Source: Candidatus Wallbacteria bacterium (lineage in GTDB: Bacteria; Muiribacteriota; UBA6191; JACPRK01). From it: a stretch of DNA of 64,000 nucleotides. Positions 17,201 through 25,142 of the stretch are shown one piece after another. How positions within the stretch are numbered: position 1 is the first letter of the stretch; every line of letters begins with the position of its first letter. The notes under the pieces are model-generated. The model searched no databases, had not been told where the DNA came from, and saw only the letters and a list, made by a program, of their open reading frames with translations. The stretch spans positions 1 to 64,000 of the forward strand of contig JACQZN010000013.1 of the NCBI GenBank assembly GCA_016213845.1. Direction: 5' to 3'. The position numbers and the translations under genes were made by a program.

Positions 17201-17922
17201 GCGTCGCAGACGCGATTGAACTGGTAGTCGACCAGCGTCAGGATGGCGATCTGCGCCAGCACGAGGAGTCCCAGGCTCCGGACGAAGCCGTTGCCGAACG
17301 CATCGCGCATCCGGACCAGGCCTGCGGCCGGCGAGTCTGCGGATTCTTCGGGGGCGGGCACCGCCGCGGCGTCGCGAGCGCCCGCCAGGAAGACTGCCAG
17401 GTAAAGAAAAGTGAAGGCCGCCGTGACGCCCTGGTACTCCGTGGGGCCCCAGCGGGCCGGGAAGAGCTGCAACGAAAGCCCGCCCAGGATCGACCCCGCC
17501 AGCCCCGCGCCCGTCAGGAGCGGAAAGACCCGCTTGGCCTCTCGAGTCGTGAATCGACGGTTGATGACCAGCCACAGCTGGATGCGAGCGATCATCACGA
17601 ACACCGAGACCGCAGTGAAGTAGAGGTAGAAGACGGGCGTCACGTTCCGCTCGAGCGGAGCCGCGATAGCCAGCATCAGCCCCCCGAACGCCAGCGGCGT
17701 GGCGATGGCCAGCCGCCGGCCGTCCCAGCGCCCCCGAACGAGCGCGTAGATCAAACTGGCGCTGGCGGAGACGACCGCGGACAGTAGATAGACGCCCGGC
17801 AGGTACTGGCTTCCGACGCGCTTGAGGAAGAGCCCCTCGGCGGTGCTGGTCGCCAGCAGCACGACCGCCTCCTGCAGGAAGGTCAAGAGGACGAAGGGCC
17901 AGGCACGGGAGCTGAGCAGCAT
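14287..17922 (-). CDS. Npt-like (ATP/ADP translocase-related) transporter fused to HEAT repeats
   Basis: 1,211 residues. Residues 1-410 form a membrane domain of about 12 helices resembling the Npt/NTT nucleotide-transporter or MFS fold: LLTFLQEAVVLLATSTAEGL at the start, LWLVINRRFTTREAKRVFPL and GAGLAGSILGGLSLQLFPAR in the first half, and FNRVCDARFPEE before the second half. Residues about 420-1,200 are a long run of HEAT repeats (LARLGTRAAVPYLLQGLEDP; EVRIEAVRGIAALGDESVLP), about 20 units. Npt proteins with HEAT tails are known in several environmental phyla, but transport has been shown mainly for the tail-less proteins of intracellular bacteria. It is the first gene of the operon and is divergent from the macro-like gene at 18040. 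Substrate unknown. Confidence 0.85.
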   Translation of the reverse strand: MLLSSRAWPFVLLTFLQEAVVLLATSTAEGLFLKRVGSQYLPGVYLLSAVVSASASLIYALVRGRWDGRRLAIATPLAFGGLMLAIAAPLERNVTPVFYLYFTAVSVFVMIARIQLWLVINRRFTTREAKRVFPLLTGAGLAGSILGGLSLQLFPARWGPTEYQGVTAAFTFLYLAVFLAGARDAAAVPAPEESADSPAAGLVRMRDAFGNGFVRSLGLLVLAQIAILTLVDYQFNRVCDARFPEESALIGFFGMFRSVSNMAAFLSQMFVTHRVIAALGVGFALLVTPLAAIGYGSALVASFGFHTGVAAKLTGRFLQRTLHGSLYQVLFNAVDEPRRDAAMLACDGIAYSVGTVSASALLWCVVPLGPQGIDLVILIAAVLFLIVALGLRRAYLHLLVEHFRGAQRPALESPAHLPGAGAAQVRKGSLAALARLGTRAAVPYLLQGLEDPSPEVRIEAVRGIAALGDESVLPELVARLDREQDDRVRSQLLRAFGRFKQSGIVDGLLGFLQDRVPRIRADLVEILGGLPHRRHAERLLPALEDPEVRVRANAILALWRIGDDRQVRAALLALRKLLSSRDPARRSAGAFVLGRIGNRMAGQLLLAMMAEETDARVLRNTVVGLARTGGEGLADPLLVAFSRAAPEDRPVFMAALKRVGRGDAEPFVRASLTGAPAVRILAIEMLGHVPPERAVETLLELSRDADPEIRVSALRSLTRTADSRVDARLREVLRGDADERVRATALRRIGGQQARRLFPELLRGLETATDRERANTLEALTSLATRVLSGEETLSAVAASLSGQRPSAGAEEPSPGRDFVMRFLNAAAGMLQSPAGRVAANAAYALWKLGDPRGAEALVGMLGDARVKSALHCIGKTGDARFSEPVSALLASTDETIRARAASVLERVGARWDDIFAQLGGGDERGIAELLEAYSAGGERIRHYLRRALERGRESLTAGLADAEPLVRLQVLEAMQVLGEDVDRPMALALLELPSESLRLKAAAVLARADWKEPPEAFRRFWKAGIDGVYRYVWCAALLARVAPVGLPSVMGLAQAAARRARRAVRGLVATFDVFDPEKSFGPIALSLDEADPVARARALEALENLVPAELSRPLVPVLESEERAWGELAERYFADHGRPPSLDALFGLVRDDDAELREAAGVALLDLSERYVTQLLKNEVASEVARRAEALAAVIERRRPSKKEARPEAA

Positions 17923-18039
17923 TCCGGAGATAGCCTAGCGCCTTTGGGCGCCGAGTTGAACTCCGGAGTTGGGGCGGCCCTTTTCCGGTTTCCCTCCGGC
18001 CGATTCCTGCTAAGATGTGCCATCCACGAGGAGGATGCC

Positions 18040-20052
18040 TTGGCCCCCAGCAACGAGTTTCTGGCAAATCCGGACTTCGCGGAGTTCGATCCGCGGACGC
18101 TGGTCCCGAAGGACTGGGACTTCCGGGTCCTGGACACATCGGCTCCTTTGAGGGAGAGGTGGCTGTCCCACCACCGGATCGGCCACGAGGAGCGCGCTGG
18201 CCTGGCGGTGCTGGCGCCCGGGCTCCCGACCCCGAACGGCATGGTTCCCGAGGGACTCGGGCAGTGGGTGACCCTGCCGCCCCATGAGCCCAAGCCGGCG
18301 CTCGGACTGGGGCTGGGGCTGGTCTCCACTTCCGGCGGTGACGAGACGTGCGCGGGCGATTTTCGCGTGATGGTCGAGTCGGAGAACGGACAGACGCGCG
18401 AGCTCTTCTGGGGCCGGCTAGACAACGCGCTCTGGCGCGACCTGACGCTCTCCCTGGCGCCGTATCGCGGCCAGACGGTTCGCGTCATCGTGGAGAACGT
18501 GAGCGAGTCGCTCCTGCTGGTCGACTACGTGCGCGCGGGAGGCGCCCAGCAGGCGGGAAGCCGCTGGACGGTCGGCCGGCTCGAGCTGGAGATTCAGCGA
18601 ACAGACCCTTATCTCATCGAAACGGACGCGGTGCTCAACGAGATCGGCGCCGACGGCAACGGCCAGAACCTGCTGCTGGCGCTGGAAGGCGCGAGCTGGG
18701 GCCGGGAGGTCCGGGCCGCCGCGCCCTATGCCTTCGGCGAGCTGGTGGCGACCCAGGAGCCGCGCTACGCCAAGTGCCGCCGGGCGTTTCACCTGGTCAC
18801 ACTGGCCGAGCCCGCGCAGATCCGCCGCTCCATCCTGCACCGCGCCTTCGATGCGGCGCTGCGGGCCGTGCGGCGCCACCAGATCCAGTCGCTCGTGACG
18901 CAACCCCTGCTGGTCGGAGCGCACGACATCCAGGAGGCCGAGATCTTCGCGACCGACTTGATCCGGCAGCTCCTCGAGTGGCACCAGACCCACGCGCCGC
19001 GCCACTTCACCCGGTTCACGGTCGCCACGCTCTTCCATCCGATCGAGCTGCATGATCTCTATCATCGCGTCTTCGAAGCCGCCGTGCGCGAGCAGGCAGA
19101 GGCGCAGCCCGACTCGGGCTCGCAGGAGCTGATCCGGCTGGCCGGCATGGCCAACCTGGTGAAGTCCCGGCTGGGCGAGACCGCAGCTCCCGACACGGTG
19201 GAGCACGTGGAGGACCTGCTGGAGGCGCTCTGGCGCTGGAGCGGAAACGCGCGGGAAACTCTGGAGCGCGTACTGGACGAGGCCGGCCTCTCCGAGCGAC
19301 AACTCCTGGAGGCGCTCACCGCTTCGTACCGGCGCGCCGGCCGCCTGGACGACGCCGCGATGCGCGCCTACGAGCGACTCTACGAGCTCGACCCCGCCGC
19401 AGCCGACAACGTCCGCGCCATGGCCAGCGGCTACCGCTGCCGCTTCCGGCTCGACGGCGAGCGCACGCGCAACGCCTACGAACAGGTCTTCAGGGCCGAC
19501 GCCTCCGACGAGGAGAACAACCGTTTCCTGGCGGCCCAGTACATCCTGGGCCGCACACGCGACAGCGCCTCGATGCGAAGCCTGGTCTTCGAGCGCGTCG
19601 GGCTCGGACAAGGCTCGCGCGGCCCCGGGGGGTCGTTCGGCCCACAGCCTCCAGCAAGGCCCCTGCCGCCCGCCGAGCCGTTCGTCCATCCCGCCGACCG
19701 ACGCGAGACAGCCCCGCCATCCGGCGAGCTGCGCTCCGAAATCTACGCGCCCGCCGACGCGCCCCCTGCCGAACCGGACCCGGCGGAGCCAGTGGAGCCA
19801 GTGGAGCTATCGACTCCTGAATCGCTTGCGGTCGAGGCGGAACCCGCCGCTGACAGCTCGCCGCCCGCCCCCGAGCCCGCCGGAGACGACTCCCGCCCCG
19901 CCGAGCCCGCCCTGCCCTTCGGCTTCGGCCCCGTGACAGCCCGCCCCCCGGCCCCCGCCGCGCCGGACACCGACTCCGTCGACACCGACGCTCTACTCCG
20001 GCGGCTGGCCGCGGAGGTCTCCGAAGCCCGCAAGCTGGCCGGCGACGACTAG
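18040..20052 (+). CDS. Multidomain protein with beta-sandwich, macro-like domain and acidic Pro-rich tail
   Basis: 670 residues from a TTG at 18040 with GAGGAGG 5 bases upstream; the longer frame from 17944 lacks a ribosome-binding site. Residues about 25-168 look like a jelly-roll sandwich (ALWRDLTLSLAPYRGQTVRV). Residues about 182-350 resemble a macro domain in order of elements: DPYLIETDAVLNEIGADG, FGELVATQEPRYAKCRRAFH, a helix with AFDAALRAVRRHQIQSLVTQ, then a strand/helix end. The canonical Asn and GxG loops are poorly kept, so ADP-ribose binding is doubtful. Residues 395-530 are helical, TPR-like. About 560-640 is Pro/Glu/Ala-rich and disordered. No signal peptide. Its stop overlaps the convergent coiled-coil gene by 4 bases. 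Confidence 0.8.
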   Translation: MAPSNEFLANPDFAEFDPRTLVPKDWDFRVLDTSAPLRERWLSHHRIGHEERAGLAVLAPGLPTPNGMVPEGLGQWVTLPPHEPKPALGLGLGLVSTSGGDETCAGDFRVMVESENGQTRELFWGRLDNALWRDLTLSLAPYRGQTVRVIVENVSESLLLVDYVRAGGAQQAGSRWTVGRLELEIQRTDPYLIETDAVLNEIGADGNGQNLLLALEGASWGREVRAAAPYAFGELVATQEPRYAKCRRAFHLVTLAEPAQIRRSILHRAFDAALRAVRRHQIQSLVTQPLLVGAHDIQEAEIFATDLIRQLLEWHQTHAPRHFTRFTVATLFHPIELHDLYHRVFEAAVREQAEAQPDSGSQELIRLAGMANLVKSRLGETAAPDTVEHVEDLLEALWRWSGNARETLERVLDEAGLSERQLLEALTASYRRAGRLDDAAMRAYERLYELDPAAADNVRAMASGYRCRFRLDGERTRNAYEQVFRADASDEENNRFLAAQYILGRTRDSASMRSLVFERVGLGQGSRGPGGSFGPQPPARPLPPAEPFVHPADRRETAPPSGELRSEIYAPADAPPAEPDPAEPVEPVELSTPESLAVEAEPAADSSPPAPEPAGDDSRPAEPALPFGFGPVTARPPAPAAPDTDSVDTDALLRRLAAEVSEARKLAGDD

Positions 20053-20792
20053 CTCCCGTCGTCGACGAAGACGACCTCGTCGTCGTCCTCGGCGGGCTTC
20101 TTCTGTTCGGGCGCGGGGGCCGCCGCGGGCGCCGGCTCCATGTCGACCACCTCGTCGGCCAGGAGAATGCCGGTCTCCTCCTCGAGCTCCTCGGCCAGGC
20201 CTGCGGAGGCCACGGCCTGATCGATCGAGATCTCCCGCAACGGGATGACCGGCTCGGGCGAAAGAACAACGTCGTCGGCCGGAGACATCCGGGCCTCGAA
20301 GCCGCGCTCGCCCAGGTCCAGCGGCACCGATGCGCCTCCCGTCGCAAGGCGTGACTTGCTGCGGTCAAGGACTCGCTTCAGCGATTCGATGTCTTCGGAG
20401 GAGAACCGGCCAAAGTCGATGACGACCGATTCCTTACCAAGCTCCTCGGCGAAGAGAGCCGAGAGCTTGCGCAGCTCCTCTTCATCGAGCGAATCGCGCG
20501 CCGCGCGGAAGTCGGAGAGCCCGGAGAGCACGCGCTCCAGCCGGCCGTGGACCTCGTCGACTTCGATCTCGAGCACCCGGCTGGCTCGCGCCGCCGCCAG
20601 GAACCGGTCCCGCAGTCCCGAGAGAAGCTGGAGTCGCTCGCTGGCGGCCAGCATCCGCACCAGCACGTCGTTGGCGCGGGCCGCGTCGGCCGCCCAGACG
20701 CCGTCCAGCTCGGATTTCAGCGCGGCGCGGCGCTGCTCGAGCGCTTGCTCGACCTGCCCGAAGACGCTTTCCCAGTCGTGAGTCGAAGCCAT
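20049..20792 (-). CDS. Coiled-coil protein of unknown function
   Basis: 247 residues starting MASTHDWESVFG at 20792, with GGGAGG just upstream; the longer upstream frame is antisense to the saccharopine-dehydrogenase-like gene. Residues about 10-150 are strongly helical with heptad character (VEQALEQRRAALKSELDGVW; LEIEVDEVHGRLERVLSGL), likely a coiled coil. Residues 150-247 are acidic and Ala/Pro-rich, ending DDDEVVFVDDGS. It has no signal or membrane segment. Its stop TAG shares CTAG with the stop of the convergent macro-like gene, and its promoter overlaps that of the divergent gene at 20877. Function not recognised. Confidence 0.8.
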   Translation of the reverse strand: MASTHDWESVFGQVEQALEQRRAALKSELDGVWAADAARANDVLVRMLAASERLQLLSGLRDRFLAAARASRVLEIEVDEVHGRLERVLSGLSDFRAARDSLDEEELRKLSALFAEELGKESVVIDFGRFSSEDIESLKRVLDRSKSRLATGGASVPLDLGERGFEARMSPADDVVLSPEPVIPLREISIDQAVASAGLAEELEEETGILLADEVVDMEPAPAAAPAPEQKKPAEDDDEVVFVDDGS

Positions 20793-20815
20793 CGGCCCTC
20801 CCGTCCTCGTTCGAG

Positions 20816-20845
20816 TATATATGCACGGGAAGCCCGGGTTGTCAT
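20816..20845 (-). promoter_or_regulatory. Promoter of the coiled-coil gene
   Basis: Minus strand: ATGACA (20845-20840), an 18-base spacer and TATATA (20821-20816). The predicted start near 20809 gives a short leader containing the GGGAGG ribosome-binding site before the ATG at 20792. Its -35 box overlaps the -35 box of the divergent promoter. Confidence 0.6.
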
Positions 20846-20866
20846 GCCGCATCCCTGTGCTACACT
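20839..20866 (+). promoter_or_regulatory. Promoter of the saccharopine-dehydrogenase-like gene
   Basis: Plus strand: TTGTCA (20839-20844), a 16-base spacer and TACACT (20861-20866). The start would fall near 20873, only about 4 bases before the ATG at 20877, and no ribosome-binding site is visible, so the mRNA may be nearly leaderless. Confidence 0.6.
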
Positions 20867-20876
20867 CGCAGGCGCC

Positions 20877-22064
20877 ATGACGAACCCCGAGAGCGGCAGA
20901 ACCAACAGAATCCTGGTCCTGGGCGGCGCAGGCGCGATGGGCACGGAAGCCACCCGGGACCTCTCCAAGACGTCGCGATTCGCCGAGATCGTGATCGGCG
21001 ACATCGACCTCTCCAGGGTCGAGAAGCTCGCGGCTTCCCTGGAGGACCCGCGCGTCAGACCGATCGCTTGCGACGTGTCGGATCACGCCGCCATGGTCGG
21101 CCTGATGTCGGGTTTCGGCACCGTGCTCAACTGCACGACCTACCACTTCGGGCTGGGGCTGACCCGCGCGGCCATCGAGGCCCGCTGTCACTACCTGGAC
21201 CTGGGAGGCCTCTACAACACACCCAAGCAGCTCGAGCTGGGCCCGAGCGCTGCCGAGGCCGGTGTCGCCATCGTGCTCGGCTGCGGCGCGACCCCGGGCA
21301 TCACCAACCTCATGGCCCGCCACGGCGCCGATCGGCTCGACCAGGTCGACGCCGTCCACATCGCCTTCGGAAGCTTCCGCGACCTGGCCCCATCCCCCGG
21401 CCTGCTCGACACCATCCTCGACGAGTTCGGCGCGGAGACCGTCCGCTTCTATTACGAGAAAGGGAAGTTCATCGAAGTACCCGCTCTCTCCGGCGAGCGC
21501 GTGGTCGCCTTCAAGCCGCCCATCGGCCAGCAGGCGACCTACCTGGTCCCCCACTCCGAGACCCACCACCTGCCGAGGTTCCTCCCCCGGCAACCCGGGC
21601 GAGTCGATGTGCGGGGGACCTGGCGTCCGGAGATCATGGCGGCGCTGAAGACCTTCCATCAGGCCGGGCTCCTCTCCAACGAGAAGGTTCCCCTGCCGGG
21701 CGGAGCGGAGATCGGCGCGCGAGCCTTCCTGCGCACGCACTTCCTCAGGACGCCATTTCCGGCCATCAACACCGACTGGGCATTCCTGCTCAACGTCGAG
21801 GTGGTCGGCACCCGGGACAGCCGCGCGGTACGGCGCGTCTACAACACCACCCATCCCGGCACGGACCGCTGGGGCAAGTCCGCCACGGCGCGCGTCACGG
21901 GCATCCCCGCCTCGATCGGCGCGCAGCTCGTCGCCTCAGGCCACTGCAAGGGGACCGGCGTGCTCTCGCCGGACGCCGCTCTCGACCCAGCGGAGTTCTT
22001 CGCCGAGCTGGCCCGGCGCGACATCTTCGTCCACGAAGAAGTCCACGAAGAGGCGCGACTGTAG
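20877..22064 (+). CDS. Saccharopine dehydrogenase-like NAD(P)-binding protein
   Basis: 395 residues from the ATG at 20877; the earlier in-frame start is antisense to the coiled-coil gene. A Rossmann nucleotide-binding loop is at residues about 12-22 (ILVLGGAGAMGTEA), followed by the VIGDIDLSRVEKLA acidic strand, then VLNCTTYHFGLGLTRAAIEA and HYLDLGGLYNTP, all typical of the saccharopine dehydrogenase / carboxynorspermidine synthase-like superfamily. A GCGATPGITNLMARH motif follows. Members act on various amino-acid conjugates, so the substrate is not predictable; lysine metabolism should not be assumed. It appears to be a single-gene unit. Confidence 0.88.
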   Translation: MTNPESGRTNRILVLGGAGAMGTEATRDLSKTSRFAEIVIGDIDLSRVEKLAASLEDPRVRPIACDVSDHAAMVGLMSGFGTVLNCTTYHFGLGLTRAAIEARCHYLDLGGLYNTPKQLELGPSAAEAGVAIVLGCGATPGITNLMARHGADRLDQVDAVHIAFGSFRDLAPSPGLLDTILDEFGAETVRFYYEKGKFIEVPALSGERVVAFKPPIGQQATYLVPHSETHHLPRFLPRQPGRVDVRGTWRPEIMAALKTFHQAGLLSNEKVPLPGGAEIGARAFLRTHFLRTPFPAINTDWAFLLNVEVVGTRDSRAVRRVYNTTHPGTDRWGKSATARVTGIPASIGAQLVASGHCKGTGVLSPDAALDPAEFFAELARRDIFVHEEVHEEARL

Positions 22065-22153
22065 TCGAGGGGTTCGGCCCACCCGTCCGCAAGCCGAAGA
22101 CCGCGCCCACCGAGCCCAAAACCGAGGGGTCGATCGGCCGGTTTTGTCCATGT

Positions 22154-22182
22154 TTGACATGGCGATCATGCGCGTGAATACT
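22154..22182 (+). promoter_or_regulatory. Sigma-70-type promoter of the PEGA gene
   Basis: TTGACA (22154-22159), a 17-base spacer and AATACT (22177-22182). The predicted start near 22189 is 43 bases before the ATG at 22232. Confidence 0.65.
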
Positions 22183-22231
22183 GAAAGAAGAAGCACTCCG
22201 TCATGACACGCGCCGCACCAAGGAGGTCGCC

Positions 22232-22750
22232 ATGATCCGCGCCGCAGCATCCGTCCCCGCACTGGCCCTACTCGCCGCTTTCGCCTCGTCGGCCTGCTTC
22301 GCAGGCACGTCCATCACCGTCCAGACCGACCTGCCCGCCACCGTCACAGTCGACGGCAAGACCGTCGGCAAGACGCCCCTCAAGGTCGACGTCCTCTACC
22401 CGGGCGAACGAAAGGTAGAGGTCCACAACAAGGCGACCGGCATCTCTTACACCTACAAGGTGATGTCGCCCGAGTCCGGGATGAAGAGCCGCCTCATCAG
22501 CTCCTCCTTCATGGGCGCCGCCCCCCTCGCAGGCCCTGTCGTGAACCAGGTCACGCTCGCCGCCCCGCCTGAGCCGCTCGCGAAGCCCAGCTCCGACGAG
22601 CGCCGAACCCGCGAGAAGGTCCGCATCCGCAACACCATCCTGGGAGGCGGTCTCGCCAACGCCCTGTTCAACCACGGTCCCCACCGCCACGGCGTCTTCG
22701 TCGGTCTCTTCTGGCTCGGCGTGCTGAACGAGCTGTTGCACGCGAAGTAG
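22232..22750 (+). CDS. Exported PEGA-domain protein
   Basis: 172 residues with an AAGGAGG ribosome-binding site and a signal peptide (about 1-24, ALALLAAFASSACFAG); the Cys at about 22 could be a lipobox cysteine, but the context is not perfect. Residues about 27-70 form a PEGA-type beta domain (LPATVTVDGKTVGKTPLKVD; YPGERKVEVHNKA). The second half contains a Gly/His-rich stretch (NHGPHRHGVF) and a hydrophobic segment near the C-terminus (VFVGLFWLGVLNELL). PEGA domains are common in surface proteins of GC-rich environmental bacteria. Function is unknown. The stop codon begins a short heptamer array. Confidence 0.85.
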   Translation: MIRAAASVPALALLAAFASSACFAGTSITVQTDLPATVTVDGKTVGKTPLKVDVLYPGERKVEVHNKATGISYTYKVMSPESGMKSRLISSSFMGAAPLAGPVVNQVTLAAPPEPLAKPSSDERRTREKVRIRNTILGGGLANALFNHGPHRHGVFVGLFWLGVLNELLHAK

Positions 22751-22775
22751 AGTAGCGAGTAGTGAGTAGCGAGGG
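22748..22775 (+). repeat. Short heptamer array at the PEGA gene stop codon
   Basis: Starting at the TAG stop, the sequence continues AGTAGCG, AGTAGTG, AGTAGCG, AGG. Each unit carries a TAG, shifted by one frame from the last. Confidence 0.7.
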
Positions 22776-22844
22776 GGGGATGGATTCCCCCCACCACCCG
22801 GAGCTTGCAGCGGCGAGGGCGCTGATTTAAACTCTCTGGCGGGT

Positions 22845-24056
22845 ATGCCGACGTTCAAGTTCACGGCCCAGGACAGCCAGGGGAAGATGTACACGGACAC
22901 CGTGTACGCCGACTCCCTCGTAGCAGCCCGGCAGAAGCTGCTCAAGATGAACGTCAACCCTCAGACGATCGCGCTCGACGAGGGCGTGGCGAAGGCGTCG
23001 GGGGGCTGGCTGACGCGCATCAGCCACCACGAGATGCTCACGTTCTACTCGAGCATCTCGATCGCCATCAACGCCGGCGGCAGCTTGCGTGAATCCCTGC
23101 AGGCCTTCGCCGACCAGACGACCAACGCCAAGCTGCGCATGCTGCTCGAAGATCTCGTGCGCCTCATCGAGAGCGGCAAATCCTTCTCGGACGCCCTGCG
23201 GCAGCACACGCAGTACTTCTCAAACGACTTCATCAGTCTGATGGCCGCGGGCGAGAAGGCCGGAACGCTGGCCGAGATGCTCAACAGCTACGCGCACTAC
23301 TCGGAGAAGCAAGCCAAGATCCGCGCCAAGGCCCGCGGAGCCGCCATCTATCCCTTGGTGATGCTCACCATCGCCGCCGTCGTCGTCATCATCCTCACGA
23401 CCGTCATCTTCCCGAAGTTCATCTCCAGCTTCAACATCCCCTTCGATCAGCTGCCGCCTCTCACCCAGTACGTCAGCATCGTCAGCCAGGCGTTCATCGG
23501 CCACTGGCTGGAGCTGCTCCTGGGCGTGCCGATCCTCTTCTTCGCCGCCGGCTGGTGGGTCAACAAGACCCCGCAGGGCACGAAGTTCATGCACTGGTTT
23601 CAGTTCAACGCCCCGCTCTTCGGCGGCTTGATGAAGAAGTTCTACGTCAGCCGCTTCGCCCACGTGCTCGGCGGACAGCTCAAGGGCGGCGTCCCCGGCC
23701 TGTCGGCCCTCAAGGTCGTCCGCGACGTGACCGACAACGTCTACTTCCAGAAGATCATCGACGACGTCATCGACAGCATCCGCTCAGGCGGCACCTACGC
23801 GGCCCCACTCCGCAAGCACCCGGACGTGATCCCGCCCGTCGTCGCCCTGATGTTTTCCATCGGCGAGAAGACCGGCTCCATCGCAGAGGTGCTCGAGAAG
23901 ATCGGCAACTACTACGACGACCAGGTCTCGGCCACCACCGAGGTGCTGGTCAGCCTGATGGAGCCCCTGATGATCGTCGTCATGGGCGTCACCGTCACCA
24001 TCATCGCCGTCTCGATGTTCTTGCCCATCTTCAACATGACGAAGATGATCAAGTAG
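22845..24056 (+). CDS. pilC: Type IV pilus inner-membrane platform protein PilC/GspF
   Basis: 403 residues, full family length. PilC/GspF is the polytopic inner-membrane protein that couples the assembly ATPase to pilin insertion. Two T2SSF domains are visible: residues about 65-190 (MLTFYSSISIAINAGGSLRE; LMAAGEKAGTLAEMLNSYA) and about 268-390 (RFAHVLGGQLKGGVPGLSAL; FSIGEKTGSIAEVLEKIG). Membrane helices lie at about 168-192, 218-240 and 373-395. It is convergent with the minor-pilin cluster (12 bases between stops), so it is transcribed separately from it. Assignment to pili rather than type II secretion rests on the surrounding pilin and regulator genes. Confidence 0.95.
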   Translation: MPTFKFTAQDSQGKMYTDTVYADSLVAARQKLLKMNVNPQTIALDEGVAKASGGWLTRISHHEMLTFYSSISIAINAGGSLRESLQAFADQTTNAKLRMLLEDLVRLIESGKSFSDALRQHTQYFSNDFISLMAAGEKAGTLAEMLNSYAHYSEKQAKIRAKARGAAIYPLVMLTIAAVVVIILTTVIFPKFISSFNIPFDQLPPLTQYVSIVSQAFIGHWLELLLGVPILFFAAGWWVNKTPQGTKFMHWFQFNAPLFGGLMKKFYVSRFAHVLGGQLKGGVPGLSALKVVRDVTDNVYFQKIIDDVIDSIRSGGTYAAPLRKHPDVIPPVVALMFSIGEKTGSIAEVLEKIGNYYDDQVSATTEVLVSLMEPLMIVVMGVTVTIIAVSMFLPIFNMTKMIK

Positions 24057-24068
24057 GAACCGCTCCCC

Positions 24069-25139
24069 CTACCACTCCTGGTTGACGGCGCTCACGATGT
24101 AGGAGGAGTGGGTCGACGCCCCCGGGCTGGCGGACAGCCGGGTCGTCACCGTGATGATCTGGCTCACGGCGACCGTTGCGACGGCGCTTTGGCCGAAAGT
24201 TCCCGGATTGGCGGGGTTCTGGATGTAACTGCGGCCGGTACAGGTGAGCAAGTAGGGTTGCGTGTAGCGGTAGGTGCAGTAGGACGTGACGATGAGGCCG
24301 CCGCGGCTGCGCGTGTCGGCGGCGTTGAGTTTCTGGGTCTCCTGGAACGTGAGGGGAGAGGCGACTTCCCAGGGGGTGAAGCAGGTTGCCGTGATGGGAC
24401 TGGCCTGCGGCCCCACCAGGGGAGGCGAATCGAGCAGGCCGTTGGTCGGGCTGACATCCTGAGCCACGGGGGCGGTGCTGGTGCAGGCGTGACAGAACTG
24501 CGCGCCCGCCTGGTCGACCAGATCCTGCCACCGGATACCGAAGGGCGCCTGCTGTCCGTACGGCACGGTGGTGGCGCCGATCATGCCCTCGGCGCGCGAG
24601 TTGATCGCCCGGAGAGCCAGGGTGAAGCTCGTGGCGTACATGGGCGGGTTGGAGGCGCCGATCGGCTGGCTGGGATCGAGCGCGACGGTGGCTAGCCGGG
24701 TCGTGAGGTCGGCCGTGCCGGCGGCCCACGCGGCGACAGGCTGGGCCGGATCATTCAAGCGCCAGTAGATGTTGCACGGGTGCACAGGCGGGTAGTTGCC
24801 GGAGCGCTGGTAGTCCCACGTCCCGAGCGGGCCGGGATCGGGCGGGGGCGTGGGCGTGTGATCGATGATCGTGATCGGGCTCGTGATGTCGCCGTTGGCG
24901 TCGCGGTTGTACTGAGCGACGGGATCGAGGAGCTCGCGCACGTAGGCCGTGCCGTATCGAATGCCCGAGTCGGCGGCGTGCTGCGCCAGCCTGCGGTACT
25001 GACTTTCCTTGGCCAATTCCATCAGCGAGCTGCCCGTCGACTGCAGGGAAAGGCCGATGGTGGCGAGGATCACCAGCACCGACAGCGCATACATGAGCAC
25101 CATGCCGCCGTCGAGAAAGAACCGCCGAGGAATTCTCAT
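24069..25139 (-). CDS. PilX/GspK-like minor pilin
   Basis: 356 residues. The N-terminus has a class-III-type leader ending in Gly-Gly followed by a hydrophobic helix (DGGMVLMYALSVLVILATIG); the usual Glu5 is replaced by Tyr, as Glu5 is often absent in GspK/PilX-type tip pseudopilins. The rest is a large, mostly beta, extracellular domain with several Cys (CFTPWEV, CHACTS) and weak similarity to other proteins. It is the last gene of the pilin cluster, starting 3 bases after the stop of the PilV-like gene. A tip or initiation role is inferred from length and position. Confidence 0.8.
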   Translation of the reverse strand: MRIPRRFFLDGGMVLMYALSVLVILATIGLSLQSTGSSLMELAKESQYRRLAQHAADSGIRYGTAYVRELLDPVAQYNRDANGDITSPITIIDHTPTPPPDPGPLGTWDYQRSGNYPPVHPCNIYWRLNDPAQPVAAWAAGTADLTTRLATVALDPSQPIGASNPPMYATSFTLALRAINSRAEGMIGATTVPYGQQAPFGIRWQDLVDQAGAQFCHACTSTAPVAQDVSPTNGLLDSPPLVGPQASPITATCFTPWEVASPLTFQETQKLNAADTRSRGGLIVTSYCTYRYTQPYLLTCTGRSYIQNPANPGTFGQSAVATVAVSQIITVTTRLSASPGASTHSSYIVSAVNQEW

Positions 25140-25142
25140 CGG

